Under the pieces are notes generated by a model. It was not told the origin of the DNA. It worked only from the letters and a program-made list of their open reading frames with translations, and made no database searches. This document shows, piece by piece, positions 1-6,101 of a stretch of 24,837 nt of DNA. This DNA is from Patescibacteria group bacterium (lineage in GTDB: Bacteria > Patescibacteriota > Minisyncoccia > JAHIHE01), in contig JAHILZ010000091.1 in assembly GCA_018896765.1 (NCBI GenBank), positions 1 to 24,837 on the forward strand, written 5' to 3'. The number at the start of each line of letters is the position of its first letter. Positions within the stretch are counted from its first letter, which is position 1. The translations under genes and the position numbers were made by a program.

Positions 1-1
1 A

Positions 2-160
2 GCGGTTAATGGTTTTAAAAAAGAATTGAATTGGCGTTTTGTAAAATCATCAATTCAAAATAAAAATAAGCCATATAGTTTTGATTGGCTTAAGCAAAAA
101 TATCCGATGCAGTTTTTGCTGTTTAACTTGATCTCAAGCGGCAAAAAGCCAAAAAATTAA
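2..160 (+). CDS. 3' end of an unknown gene (partial)
   Basis: An open frame enters from the left edge and ends at TAA 158-160, giving the last 52 residues of a protein. The visible tail is basic and aromatic (for example NWRFVKSS and the segment YPMQFLLFNLISSGKK) and ends KPKN. I do not recognise the family. It could be the C-terminus of an enzyme such as a methyltransferase, but nothing catalytic is visible. No terminator with a T-run follows; a perfect hairpin lies 22 bases downstream. Confidence 0.5.
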   Translation, partial: AVNGFKKELNWRFVKSSIQNKNKPYSFDWLKQKYPMQFLLFNLISSGKKPKN

Positions 161-182
161 AAAATATATAATTTTTATTTTC

Positions 183-210
183 CACTATGATAATATGAAT
201 TATCATAGTG
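183..210. repeat. Perfect 11-bp inverted repeat between partial gene and cupin
   Basis: CACTATGATAA at 183-193 pairs perfectly with TTATCATAGTG at 200-210 around a 6-base loop. It is not followed by a T-run on either strand, so it is not a typical intrinsic terminator. It may be an operator for the cupin gene 45 bases downstream or an RNA 3'-end stabiliser. Confidence 0.5.
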
Positions 211-255
211 TAGGATGGTTAGGACATAATTAATTTAAAAAGAATTTTAAAATCT

Positions 256-594
256 ATGCAATATATTTTTAAACTTCCAAATAAGTATACTTTTGAAAAA
301 GAAAGTATTAAAGGCACGAATTTCGAGAGCAAAGAATTAAGCGATAAAGCCAAGTTCGCTGTAATTGAAACTGAAACGGGGCATGAAGCAAGAATTAGAG
401 AGAAGGATTGCGATTTTCATTATTATATTTTGGAGGGCAAGGGAAATTTTGAAATTGACGGGAAAATCGAGGAATGCCAAAAAGGCGATTTGGCGATTAT
501 TCCGAGTGGCAGCATTTTCAAATACAGCGGCAAAATGAAATTATTGCTTATGACAATTCCTTGGTGGCGGCCGGATCAGGAAGAGACTTTATAA
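256..594 (+). CDS. Small cupin-domain protein
   Basis: A 112-residue protein with the pattern of a single cupin beta-barrel. The first cupin motif region is around residues 40-65 (GHEARIREKDCDFHYYILEGKG) and the second around 75-90 (CQKGDLAIIPSGSIFKYSG), where G-D-x-x-x-I-P is the usual signature. The metal-binding His/Glu set is incomplete: only one His in HYY is evident in motif 1 and no His is seen in motif 2, so it may bind sugar or another ligand without classic metal chemistry. The start has no Shine-Dalgarno. The substrate cannot be told from the sequence; small stand-alone cupins include isomerases, dioxygenases and sensors. Confidence 0.7.
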   Translation: MQYIFKLPNKYTFEKESIKGTNFESKELSDKAKFAVIETETGHEARIREKDCDFHYYILEGKGNFEIDGKIEECQKGDLAIIPSGSIFKYSGKMKLLLMTIPWWRPDQEETL

Positions 595-627
595 AGATTT
601 CAGACTGCGCAGGCTTGCAATAAACTA

Positions 628-636
628 TGATATAAT
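628..636 (+). promoter_or_regulatory. Extended -10 promoter of the M50 protease gene
   Basis: TGATATAAT at 628-636 is a perfect TATAAT with the extended TGn element. No good -35 is seen at the usual distance. It lies 36 bases before the ATG at 672. Confidence 0.5.
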
Positions 637-671
637 GCTATTATAAGAAAATAGCCTAAGTTTATAAAAAT

Positions 672-1283
672 ATGGAAGATTTAAATTTTATTTTTCAAAT
701 TGCCATTTTAGTATTTTCTATAGTCATCCATGAAGTTTCTCATGGCGCTATTGCTTATTGGCAGGGAGACCCGACTGCTAAATACGCCGGACGCTTAACT
801 CTTAATCCTGCGCCGCACATTGATCCTTTTGGTTCCATAATTCTTCCAATATTAATGTCCTTAAGCGGAACCGGCATAATTTTTGGCTGGGCGAAACCGG
901 TTCCTTATAATCCTTATAATTTACGCGATCAAAAATACGGGCAGGGCATGGTGGCCGCGGCGGGCCCCGCTTCCAATCTGGCAGTAGCCGTGTTTTTTGG
1001 AATTTTTATGAAAATTTTGCTATCCGCGGGTTTTTACGATCCGGTATTTTTTAATTTTTTAATATATATAATTTTTATTAATATTCTTCTGGCAGTTTTT
1101 AATTTAGTGCCGATTCCGCCCTTGGACGGATCAAAAATTTTATTTACTTTTTTGCCCGATTCAGCTTACCGATTTAAAGCCGCGCTTGAGCAGTATGGGT
1201 TTTATTTACTTATCTTTTTTATTTTCTTTTTATTTCCAGTAATTATGCCGATTGTCAGATGGATTTTTAATTTAATTGTTTGA
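672..1283 (+). CDS. Site-2 protease family (M50) membrane metallopeptidase
   Basis: A 203-residue multi-pass membrane protein. The zinc-binding HExxH is HEVSH at residues 20-24 inside the first hydrophobic segment. The family's GxxxNPxxHIDPxG-like loop is visible at about 45-54 (NPAPHIDPFGS). The third ligand is Asp152 in NLVPIPPLDGSKIL. The length and the absence of a PDZ domain match the compact YwhC-type group of S2P-like peptidases rather than RseP. These cleave transmembrane substrates in the membrane; the substrate here is unknown. No Shine-Dalgarno precedes ATG 672. It stands apart from the str operon, whose promoter starts 15 bases after its stop. Confidence 0.9.
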   Translation: MEDLNFIFQIAILVFSIVIHEVSHGAIAYWQGDPTAKYAGRLTLNPAPHIDPFGSIILPILMSLSGTGIIFGWAKPVPYNPYNLRDQKYGQGMVAAAGPASNLAVAVFFGIFMKILLSAGFYDPVFFNFLIYIIFINILLAVFNLVPIPPLDGSKILFTFLPDSAYRFKAALEQYGFYLLIFFIFFLFPVIMPIVRWIFNLIV

Positions 1284-1297
1284 TTTCTTATCGGGTG

Positions 1298-1325
1298 TTG
1301 ACATTTTTTTCGGATAGTGTAAAAT
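1298..1325 (+). promoter_or_regulatory. str operon promoter (-35/-10)
   Basis: TTGACA at 1298-1303 is a consensus -35. TAAAAT at 1320-1325 is the -10, with a 16-base spacer. Transcription would start near 1332 and give a leader of about 280 nt before rpsL. Confidence 0.7.
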
Positions 1326-1331
1326 AGAATT

Positions 1332-1425
1332 ACTGTGAAAAAAGTCAAGCAGATTGCTTTACAGGATGTTGGTTCGCCCCCTCGTTGTTTGTTAGGCGGA
1401 TAGGCGACCTACGTTCTTTTTATAT
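1332..1425 (+). promoter_or_regulatory. Structured leader, possible attenuator, of the str operon
   Basis: The 5' part of the transcript can form two hairpins. First, AAGCA-GAT-TGCTT (about 1350-1362) is nested inside CTGT...ACAG. Second, GGTTCGCC at 1371-1378 pairs with GGCGACC at 1403-1409 (one bulge). An extra AGGCGG at about 1394-1399 can compete for the same CGCC. The second hairpin is followed by TACGTTCTTTTTAT, a U-rich stretch as in intrinsic terminators. This would suit transcription attenuation of rpsL-rpsG-fusA. It is not a leader family I can name. Confidence 0.4.
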
Positions 1426-1444
1426 TTTATTATAAAATGTAATT

Positions 1445-1605
1445 TAAACTAATTTTCAATTATCAATTTTTCCCGCTATGCGGGATCCCGCCTAAGCGGG
1501 ACAATCAATTTTCAATTTCACAATTTTCAAATTTTCAATTAAAATTAGAAATTTGATAATTAGAAATTGATTAGAAATTAAAAATTAGAAATTAAAAATT
1601 TTCGA
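1445..1605 (+). repeat. Repeat-rich spacer before rpsL with tandem TCCCGC hairpins
   Basis: Two back-to-back hairpins, TCCCGC-TAT-GCGGGA (1471-1485) and TCCCGC-CTAA-GCGGGA (1486-1501), are embedded in short reiterated words. AATTTTCAA words lie before and just after the hairpins, and ATTAGAAATT / AAAAATT words fill the stretch up to the GTG start. The layout (word-repeat arms around a GC-rich hairpin, ending at the start codon) resembles the spacers elsewhere in this window but with different words. Confidence 0.6.
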
Positions 1606-1610
1606 CAATT

Positions 1611-2036
1611 GTGCCAACAATTCATCAGTTAATTAGAAAACCGAGAAAAAAAGTTCAATATAAATCAAAAGCGCCGGCATTGATGCGGCTTTTTAATACA
1701 ATCAAAAACAAGCCAAAGCAAGCCCTAAATCCTTTTAAAAGAGGGGTGTGCGTAAAGGTTGGAACCATGACTCCGAAAAAGCCTAATTCCGCTCTTCGTA
1801 AATATGCCAGAGTGCGTCTTACCAATGGCATGGAAGTAACGGCTTATATTCCCGGAGTCGGGCATAATCTCCAAGAGCATTCGGTAGTGGTAATCCGCGG
1901 CGGAAAAGTCCGCGATTTGGTCGGAGTTCGCTACCACATAGTGCGCGGCGTGCTTGACGCGGCCGGAGTCGAAGGAAGAAAACAAGAAAGAAGCAAATAT
2001 GGCGCGAAGAGATCAAAAGAAAAAGCGGCAGCATAA
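1611..2036 (+). CDS. rpsL: Ribosomal protein S12 (uS12)
   Basis: A 141-residue S12, part of the decoding centre of the 30S subunit. It starts at GTG 1611 (MPTIHQLIRKPRKK, matching the family N-terminus). The conserved decoding loops are present: TPKKPNSALRK at 54-64 and GHNLQEHSVV at 84-93. Between PAL and KRGV there is an insert of about 16 residues (roughly 25-41, including NTIKNKPKQALNPF) compared with the E. coli protein. The usually invariant D-L-P-G loop reads D102-L-V-G, so the proline that corresponds to E. coli Pro90 is valine. It is the first gene of the str operon; the spacer to rpsG holds a B-type inverted repeat. Confidence 0.97.
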   Translation: MPTIHQLIRKPRKKVQYKSKAPALMRLFNTIKNKPKQALNPFKRGVCVKVGTMTPKKPNSALRKYARVRLTNGMEVTAYIPGVGHNLQEHSVVVIRGGKVRDLVGVRYHIVRGVLDAAGVEGRKQERSKYGAKRSKEKAAA

Positions 2037-2040
2037 TCGA

Positions 2041-2135
2041 GTTAAAAATTCAAAATTCAAAGTTCAAAATTACGGAGTTTTGCCGCGAACGGCAAAACAC
2101 ATTCACTTTAAACTTTTCACTTTAAACTTTAAACT
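2041..2135 (+). repeat. B-type intercistronic inverted repeat, rpsL-rpsG
   Basis: Left arm of AAAATTCAAAGTTC words, a central perfect hairpin GTTTTGCCG (2077-2085) / CGGCAAAAC (2090-2098) with loop CGAA, then a right arm of CTTTAAACTTTTCAC words ending 7 bases before the rpsG start. The same plan recurs after rplB and rpsQ with different but still paired central stems. Confidence 0.75.
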
Positions 2136-2142
2136 AATTATT

Positions 2143-2616
2143 ATGGCTCGAAGAAAAAGACAATATAATAGGCCGATTTTAGCGGACTGGAAATATGGCA
2201 GCGTTGATGTCGCGAAATTTATTAATTATATCATGGAGCGGGGCAAGAAAAACGCAGCGGAAAAAATTGTCTACGGAGCTTTTGATATTTTAAAAGAAAA
2301 GACAGAGAAAGAGCCCGTTGAAGTTTTTGAAGCAGCTTTTAAGAATGCCACTCCTATTTTGGAAGTAAAATCAAGAAGAGTCGGCGGCGCCACTTATCAG
2401 GTGCCGATGGAAGTGCGGGGGGAAAGGAAATTTGCTTTGGGCTCCCGATGGATTATCGGAGCGGCGCGCGCCAGAACTGGAAAGCCCATGGCTCAAAAAT
2501 TAGCCTTGGAATTGCTTGACGCCGCCAATAATACCGGCACCGCGGTCAAGAAAAGAGCGGACGTGCACAGAATGGCTGAAGCAAACAGAGCTTTCGCGCA
2601 TTTTATGAAAAGATAG
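2143..2616 (+). CDS. rpsG: Ribosomal protein S7 (uS7)
   Basis: A 157-residue S7, the primary 16S-rRNA-binding protein of the 30S head and, in E. coli, the autogenous repressor of the str operon. ATG 2143 gives MARRKRQYNRPILADWKYGS, the standard N-terminus. The open frame extends upstream into rpsL, but that part is spacer repeat translated by chance. Conserved parts include PILEVKSRRVGGATYQVP and the C-terminal VHRMAEANRAFAHF. No Shine-Dalgarno is visible. Confidence 0.97.
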   Translation: MARRKRQYNRPILADWKYGSVDVAKFINYIMERGKKNAAEKIVYGAFDILKEKTEKEPVEVFEAAFKNATPILEVKSRRVGGATYQVPMEVRGERKFALGSRWIIGAARARTGKPMAQKLALELLDAANNTGTAVKKRADVHRMAEANRAFAHFMKR

Positions 2617-2686
2617 TTGCTGATTTCGATCGTATTTATATCTTATTTTAAAATTAAATAATAAAATTACAAATTAAAAGATTTTT

Positions 2687-2803
2687 TAAGTCTAAAGTCT
2701 AAATTTGAAATTTTAAATCAAGTTTAAATTATTAAATGAATAAAAATAATTTAAAATTTTGTCATTTAGGATTTCATTTTAAATTTAAAACTTAAAATTT
2801 AGC
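2687..2803 (+). repeat. C-type dispersed repeat, copy 1 (rpsG-fusA spacer)
   Basis: A 117-base AT-rich element beginning TAAGTCTAAAGTCTAAATTT and ending CTTAAAATTTAGC. Its reverse complement, about 90% identical by eye, lies at 14014-14129 between rpsJ and rplC. It makes up over half of the 206-base rpsG-fusA spacer. I saw no promoter or other gene in the rest of that spacer. Confidence 0.8.
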
Positions 2804-2822
2804 CTTTAAAATAAATAATTTT

Positions 2823-4937
2823 ATGAGAGATTTTCCAATTGATAAAATAAGAAATATTGGCGTTATCGCCCACATTGATGCCGGAAAGACTACTACTTCC
2901 GAGCGCATTTTGTTTTATACGGGAAAAACGCATAAAATCGGCGAGGTTCATGAGGGTGAAACAACTATGGATTGGATGGAGCAGGAGCGCGAAAGAGGCA
3001 TTACGATCACTTCCGCCGCCACTACTTGTTTTTGGAAAGATTGCAAAATAAACTTGATTGACACCCCTGGTCACATTGATTTTACGGCTGAAGTGCAAAG
3101 ATCTTTGAGAGTTCTTGATGGCGCGATGGTTGTTTTCGACGGAGTGAGCGGGGTAGAGCCGCAATCGGAAACCGTTTGGCATCAAGCGGATAAATTTGGC
3201 GTGCCCAGATTATGCTTTATAAATAAAATTGATCGCATGGGGGCAAGCTTTCTAAGTAGTTTGGAAACTATTTGGGACAGATTGACAAAAAATGCCGTGG
3301 CGGTGCAGTTGCCGATCGGCGAGGAAGAAAATTTTGAAGGCGTAGTAGATTTGATCAATATGAAAAGCGCGCGTTTTTCCGGCGAGTATGGTGAAAAAGT
3401 AGAACTCGGAGATATTCCCGCTCAACTAACGGAAGAAGCAAAAAAATGGCGGGAAAAATTAATAGAAAAAGTCGCGGAAAGCGATGAAATGCTAGCCGAA
3501 AAATATTTGTCCGGCGAAGAAATTACCGTTCCTGAAATAAAAGAAGCGATGCGAAGAGGAGTTATCGCCAATAAGCTTGTACCGGTTTTTTGCGGCTCTT
3601 CTTTGAAAAATAAAGGCGTACAGCTGGTTCTTGACGCGGTAGTTGATTATTTCCCGTCTCCCGTGGATATTGCTTCGATCAGGGGCACTGATATGAAAAC
3701 AGGCGCTGTTATTGAACGGCACGCGAAAGATGAAGATCCATTTTCCGCTTTAGTTTTTAAAATCGCGACTGATCCTTTTGTCGGACAGCTTTCGTTTTTT
3801 AGAGTTTATTCCGGAGTTTTGACTGCCGGAAGCTATGTTTTAAACTGTTCCTCGGACAAGCAAGAGCGAATTGGCCGTTTGATTCGGATGCATTCCAATC
3901 ATCGCGAAGAAATCAAGGAAATTCGGGCCGGTGATATTGCCGCGACTGTCGGCTTGAAATATACCACCACAGGAGACACTATTGCCGATCCGGCGAATCC
4001 GATTGTTTTGGAAAAAATAATTTTCCCCGAGCCGGTTATTTCGATTGCCATTGAGCCGAAGACAAGAGCGGATCAGGAAAAAATGGGCATTGCTTTGAAA
4101 AAATTATCAGAAGAAGATCCGACTTTCAGGATTTCTTCAAACGAAGAAACCGGACAGACATTGATTGCCGGCATGGGCGAATTGCATTTGGATATTATCG
4201 TGGATCGAATGTTTCGGGAATTTAAAGTTTCGGCGAATGTGGGAAAACCCCAGGTGGCTTATAAGGAAACAATTACAGCTGAATCTGAAGCGGAAGGAAA
4301 ATATATCAAGCAATCCGGCGGACGCGGCCAATACGGGCATGTTCGCATAAAGCTTGAGCCATTGAGCGACGAAGATAGGAAAGAAATTCCCGACAGAAAA
4401 ACAAAAGACAAATTGCGCGGATTTTTATTCGTCAATGAAATTAAAGGCGCGACCATTCCGAATGAATATATTCCGGCTGTTGAAAAAGGTTCTCGCGAAG
4501 CGACTGACAGGGGCGTTTTGGCCGGCTATCCTTTAGTGGATGTTAAAGTTACTTTGTATGATGGTTCTTATCATGAAGTAGACTCGAATGAAATCGCGTT
4601 TAAAATCGCCGCTTCAATGGCGCTTCATTCCGCCGCTAAGACTGCCAAGCCGATTCTTCTTGAGCCGATTATGAAAGTGGAAGTGGTAACGCCGGAAAAT
4701 TTTATGGGCGATGTAGTGGGAAATTTATCCGGCCGCCGAGGCGAGATTCAAAAAATGAGCGATCGAGCGGGAAATAAAGTCATTGACGCGCTGGTTCCAT
4801 TGTCGGAAATGTTCGGCTATGCTACCGAGCTCAGGTCTATGACCCAAGGCCGCGCCATGTATACGATGGAATTTGATCACTATCAGGGTGTTCCCCGGAA
4901 TGTCGCGGAAGAGATAATCAGCGGGAAGAAAAAATAA
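2823..4937 (+). CDS. fusA: Elongation factor G
   Basis: A 704-residue translational GTPase that drives ribosomal translocation and recycling. The G-domain motifs are complete: P-loop AHIDAGKTTTSERIL (about 17-31), RGITITSAATT switch I, DTPGHIDFT switch II and NKIDR. Domain II, the RGQYGHV loop of domain IV and a typical C-terminus ending ISGKKK are present, so it is full length. ATG 2823 gives MRDFPIDKIRNIGVIAHID, the usual start. There is no Shine-Dalgarno. It is the last gene of the str operon; a strong terminator follows. tuf, usually next, is displaced by about 7 kb of island. Confidence 0.98.
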   Translation: MRDFPIDKIRNIGVIAHIDAGKTTTSERILFYTGKTHKIGEVHEGETTMDWMEQERERGITITSAATTCFWKDCKINLIDTPGHIDFTAEVQRSLRVLDGAMVVFDGVSGVEPQSETVWHQADKFGVPRLCFINKIDRMGASFLSSLETIWDRLTKNAVAVQLPIGEEENFEGVVDLINMKSARFSGEYGEKVELGDIPAQLTEEAKKWREKLIEKVAESDEMLAEKYLSGEEITVPEIKEAMRRGVIANKLVPVFCGSSLKNKGVQLVLDAVVDYFPSPVDIASIRGTDMKTGAVIERHAKDEDPFSALVFKIATDPFVGQLSFFRVYSGVLTAGSYVLNCSSDKQERIGRLIRMHSNHREEIKEIRAGDIAATVGLKYTTTGDTIADPANPIVLEKIIFPEPVISIAIEPKTRADQEKMGIALKKLSEEDPTFRISSNEETGQTLIAGMGELHLDIIVDRMFREFKVSANVGKPQVAYKETITAESEAEGKYIKQSGGRGQYGHVRIKLEPLSDEDRKEIPDRKTKDKLRGFLFVNEIKGATIPNEYIPAVEKGSREATDRGVLAGYPLVDVKVTLYDGSYHEVDSNEIAFKIAASMALHSAAKTAKPILLEPIMKVEVVTPENFMGDVVGNLSGRRGEIQKMSDRAGNKVIDALVPLSEMFGYATELRSMTQGRAMYTMEFDHYQGVPRNVAEEIISGKKK

Positions 4938-4955
4938 ATTTTAATAGATTTTGCG

Positions 4956-4992
4956 AAAGATTGGGAATAAAAATATTCCCGATCTTTTCTTG
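4956..4992 (+). terminator. Intrinsic terminator of the str operon
   Basis: A 14-bp stem, AAAGATTGGGAATA (4956-4969) / TATTCCCGATCTTT (4974-4987), with one G-U pair and an AAAA loop, followed by TTTTCTTG. This closes the rpsL-rpsG-fusA unit. Confidence 0.85.
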
Positions 4993-5017
4993 ACAATTTT
5001 TGATATTCTGGTAGACT
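4990..5017 (+). promoter_or_regulatory. Promoter of the zinc-ribbon gene
   Basis: TTGACA 4990-4995, 16-base spacer, TAGACT 5012-5017 preceded by TGG (extended -10). The -35 overlaps the T-tail of the fusA terminator. Confidence 0.6.
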
Positions 5018-5047
5018 GAATAAAATCAATTTAAGGAGGAAGATATT

Positions 5048-5191
5048 TTGGCAGAAGAAGTTAAAAAAGAAATGTGCGGCAAATGCTGCGGAACAGGAAT
5101 GGTTTCAAAGCCGATATTCGGCGGACTTTCAAGTATAGCGGCGGAATGCCCCGATTGCGGAGGCAAGGGCAAAGTTCCCAAGCGGAAGTAA
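5048..5191 (+). CDS. 47-residue zinc-ribbon mini-protein
   Basis: A short gene with its own promoter and a strong Shine-Dalgarno, AAGGAGGA at 5033-5040, seven bases before a TTG start. The product carries two CxxC knuckles, CGKC (10-13, followed by CGTG) and CPDC (34-37, followed by GGKGK), and ends VPKRK. The CxxCxGxG-like pattern is that of the DnaJ cysteine-rich region and other small zinc ribbons, so one zinc ion held by four cysteines is likely. Such mini-proteins bind nucleic acid or act as chaperone-like adaptors; the role here is unknown. The Shine-Dalgarno is notable because nearly all neighbouring genes lack one. Confidence 0.75.
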   Translation: MAEEVKKEMCGKCCGTGMVSKPIFGGLSSIAAECPDCGGKGKVPKRK

Positions 5192-5312
5192 GGAATTTTG
5201 TCTTTTTTTTTGCCTGTTTTCTTGATTTTGAGGGGGAAAAGGGATGGCTTCGGCGGGGAAAAATTTTGGGTTTGTGTGGAGGATTGGGGACATTTACTTT
5301 TAAAAATTTAAT
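5192..5312 (+). other. Purine-rich intergenic stretch
   Basis: Contains a T9 run near 5203 and several G-rich words but no convincing hairpin or gene. It leads into the G-tract promoter of the secreted protein. Confidence 0.4.
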
Positions 5313-5344
5313 TTGACAGAATAGGGGGGGGGCTGTGATATACT
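5313..5344 (+). promoter_or_regulatory. Promoter with a G9 tract between -35 and -10
   Basis: TTGACA at 5313-5318 and TATACT at 5339-5344 (preceded by TGA, an extended -10) are separated by 20 bases that include nine consecutive G at 5324-5332. Loss of two to four G would bring the spacing to 16-18. This is the layout of slipped-strand phase-variable promoters. Confidence 0.55.
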
Positions 5345-5441
5345 TTAATTCGTCAGTTTGATTAAAAAAATAGTTAACTGATAAAATTAAAAGGAGGAAT
5401 TGCACACCAAAACAGAGGAGTTTCAAAAACGAGGAACTTGG

Positions 5442-5489
5442 ATGGTTCTTGTATCGGTATGTGAACAAAAATTTACCAAGGTGGTATAA
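5442..5489 (+). CDS. Possible 15-residue leader peptide / upstream ORF
   Basis: ATG 5442 has GAGGA six bases upstream. The frame encodes MVLVSVCEQKFTKVV and stops at TAA 5487-5489, which abuts the ATG of the secreted protein at 5490. The same frame is open back to TTG 5400, which sits two bases after AGGAGG, too close for a normal start. The adjoining stop and start suggest translational coupling. Coding status is uncertain. Confidence 0.3.
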   Translation: MVLVSVCEQKFTKVV

Positions 5490-5930
5490 ATGAATAGAAA
5501 TGGAATAATACGAATATTGCTAGCCGCGGCAATATTTTGTATAATTGGGACTATAGCGGTACAGACGGTATCGGCAACTTATGAAACAGAATATATGATT
5601 TTCAGCGGACAGCAGAAAATCATAACAATAAATCCATGGCCGCAAGAGGCGGCTGTTGTGAGTTATCTTCCAAACGCAATTGGAACCAGAACATTTACGG
5701 CGTATCATTCGTGGTTTTCGGATCCGTCGGCGATTGGTCTGGTAGAGTTTTACTGGAGAAACTCCTCCGTTCCTAATGATCCTTGGCATTATTGGGATAC
5801 AAAGCAATTCCGATTCTTGTGGCCCAATGCGAAGACCACTCTATATAGCGGGAGTCGTTATATTGAATTTAAATTTGTTGTGGTTCAATATGGTAATGTT
5901 CCGATGGCTGTCACAATAAATATCTCTTAA
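5490..5930 (+). CDS. Secreted or surface protein of unknown family
   Basis: A 146-residue protein with a clear signal peptide: basic MNRNGIIR, a hydrophobic stretch at about 9-26, and a probable cleavage site after VSA (about residue 29). The mature part is rich in aromatic residues and beta-prone segments (for example AYHSWFSDPS, EFYWRNSS, HYWDTKQFRFLW) and has no cysteine, no sortase motif and no second membrane segment. Release to the outside or attachment through other factors is likely. A Shine-Dalgarno AAGGTGG sits five bases before ATG 5490. Its promoter carries a G9 tract, and a terminator follows. I do not recognise the family. Confidence 0.75.
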   Translation: MNRNGIIRILLAAAIFCIIGTIAVQTVSATYETEYMIFSGQQKIITINPWPQEAAVVSYLPNAIGTRTFTAYHSWFSDPSAIGLVEFYWRNSSVPNDPWHYWDTKQFRFLWPNAKTTLYSGSRYIEFKFVVVQYGNVPMAVTINIS

Positions 5931-5960
5931 TAAACTAAGAACAAAGACCGTATAAATTAA

Positions 5961-6006
5961 GCGAGGATTAGAATTATCCAAACATAATCCTCGTTATTTT
6001 TTTTTA
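5961..6006 (+). terminator. Intrinsic terminator after the secreted-protein gene
   Basis: GCGAGGATTA (5961-5970) pairs with TAATCCTCGT (about 5985-5994), followed by a long T-run (TATTTTTTTTTA). Confidence 0.85.
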
Positions 6007-6058
6007 TGGTATTAAAACATCGATTACGTTTAGTATCCTCTGAAAAACTCCTTAAAAA

Positions 6059-6067
6059 TGGTATAAT
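6059..6067 (+). promoter_or_regulatory. Extended -10 of the transposase
   Basis: TGGTATAAT at 6059-6067, just inside the left end of the IS and 35 bases before the transposase ATG. Confidence 0.5.
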
Positions 6068-6101
6068 ATAGGCAGTTAACCACTAATTTAACTGTAAAAT
6101 T

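Noticed and set aside
1371..1409. tRNA or other structured RNA gene in the rpsL leader
   Set aside because: No cloverleaf, no T-arm GTTCRA at the right spacing and no CCA; treated as a leader hairpin only.
1954..2142. Upstream extension of the rpsG frame (starts inside rpsL)
   Set aside because: The S7 family start is ATG 2143; the extension is rpsL codons and spacer repeat read in another frame.
5400..5489. 29-residue protein starting at TTG 5400
   Set aside because: AGGAGG is only two bases from the TTG, too close for normal initiation; the shorter ATG 5442 frame is the better candidate.
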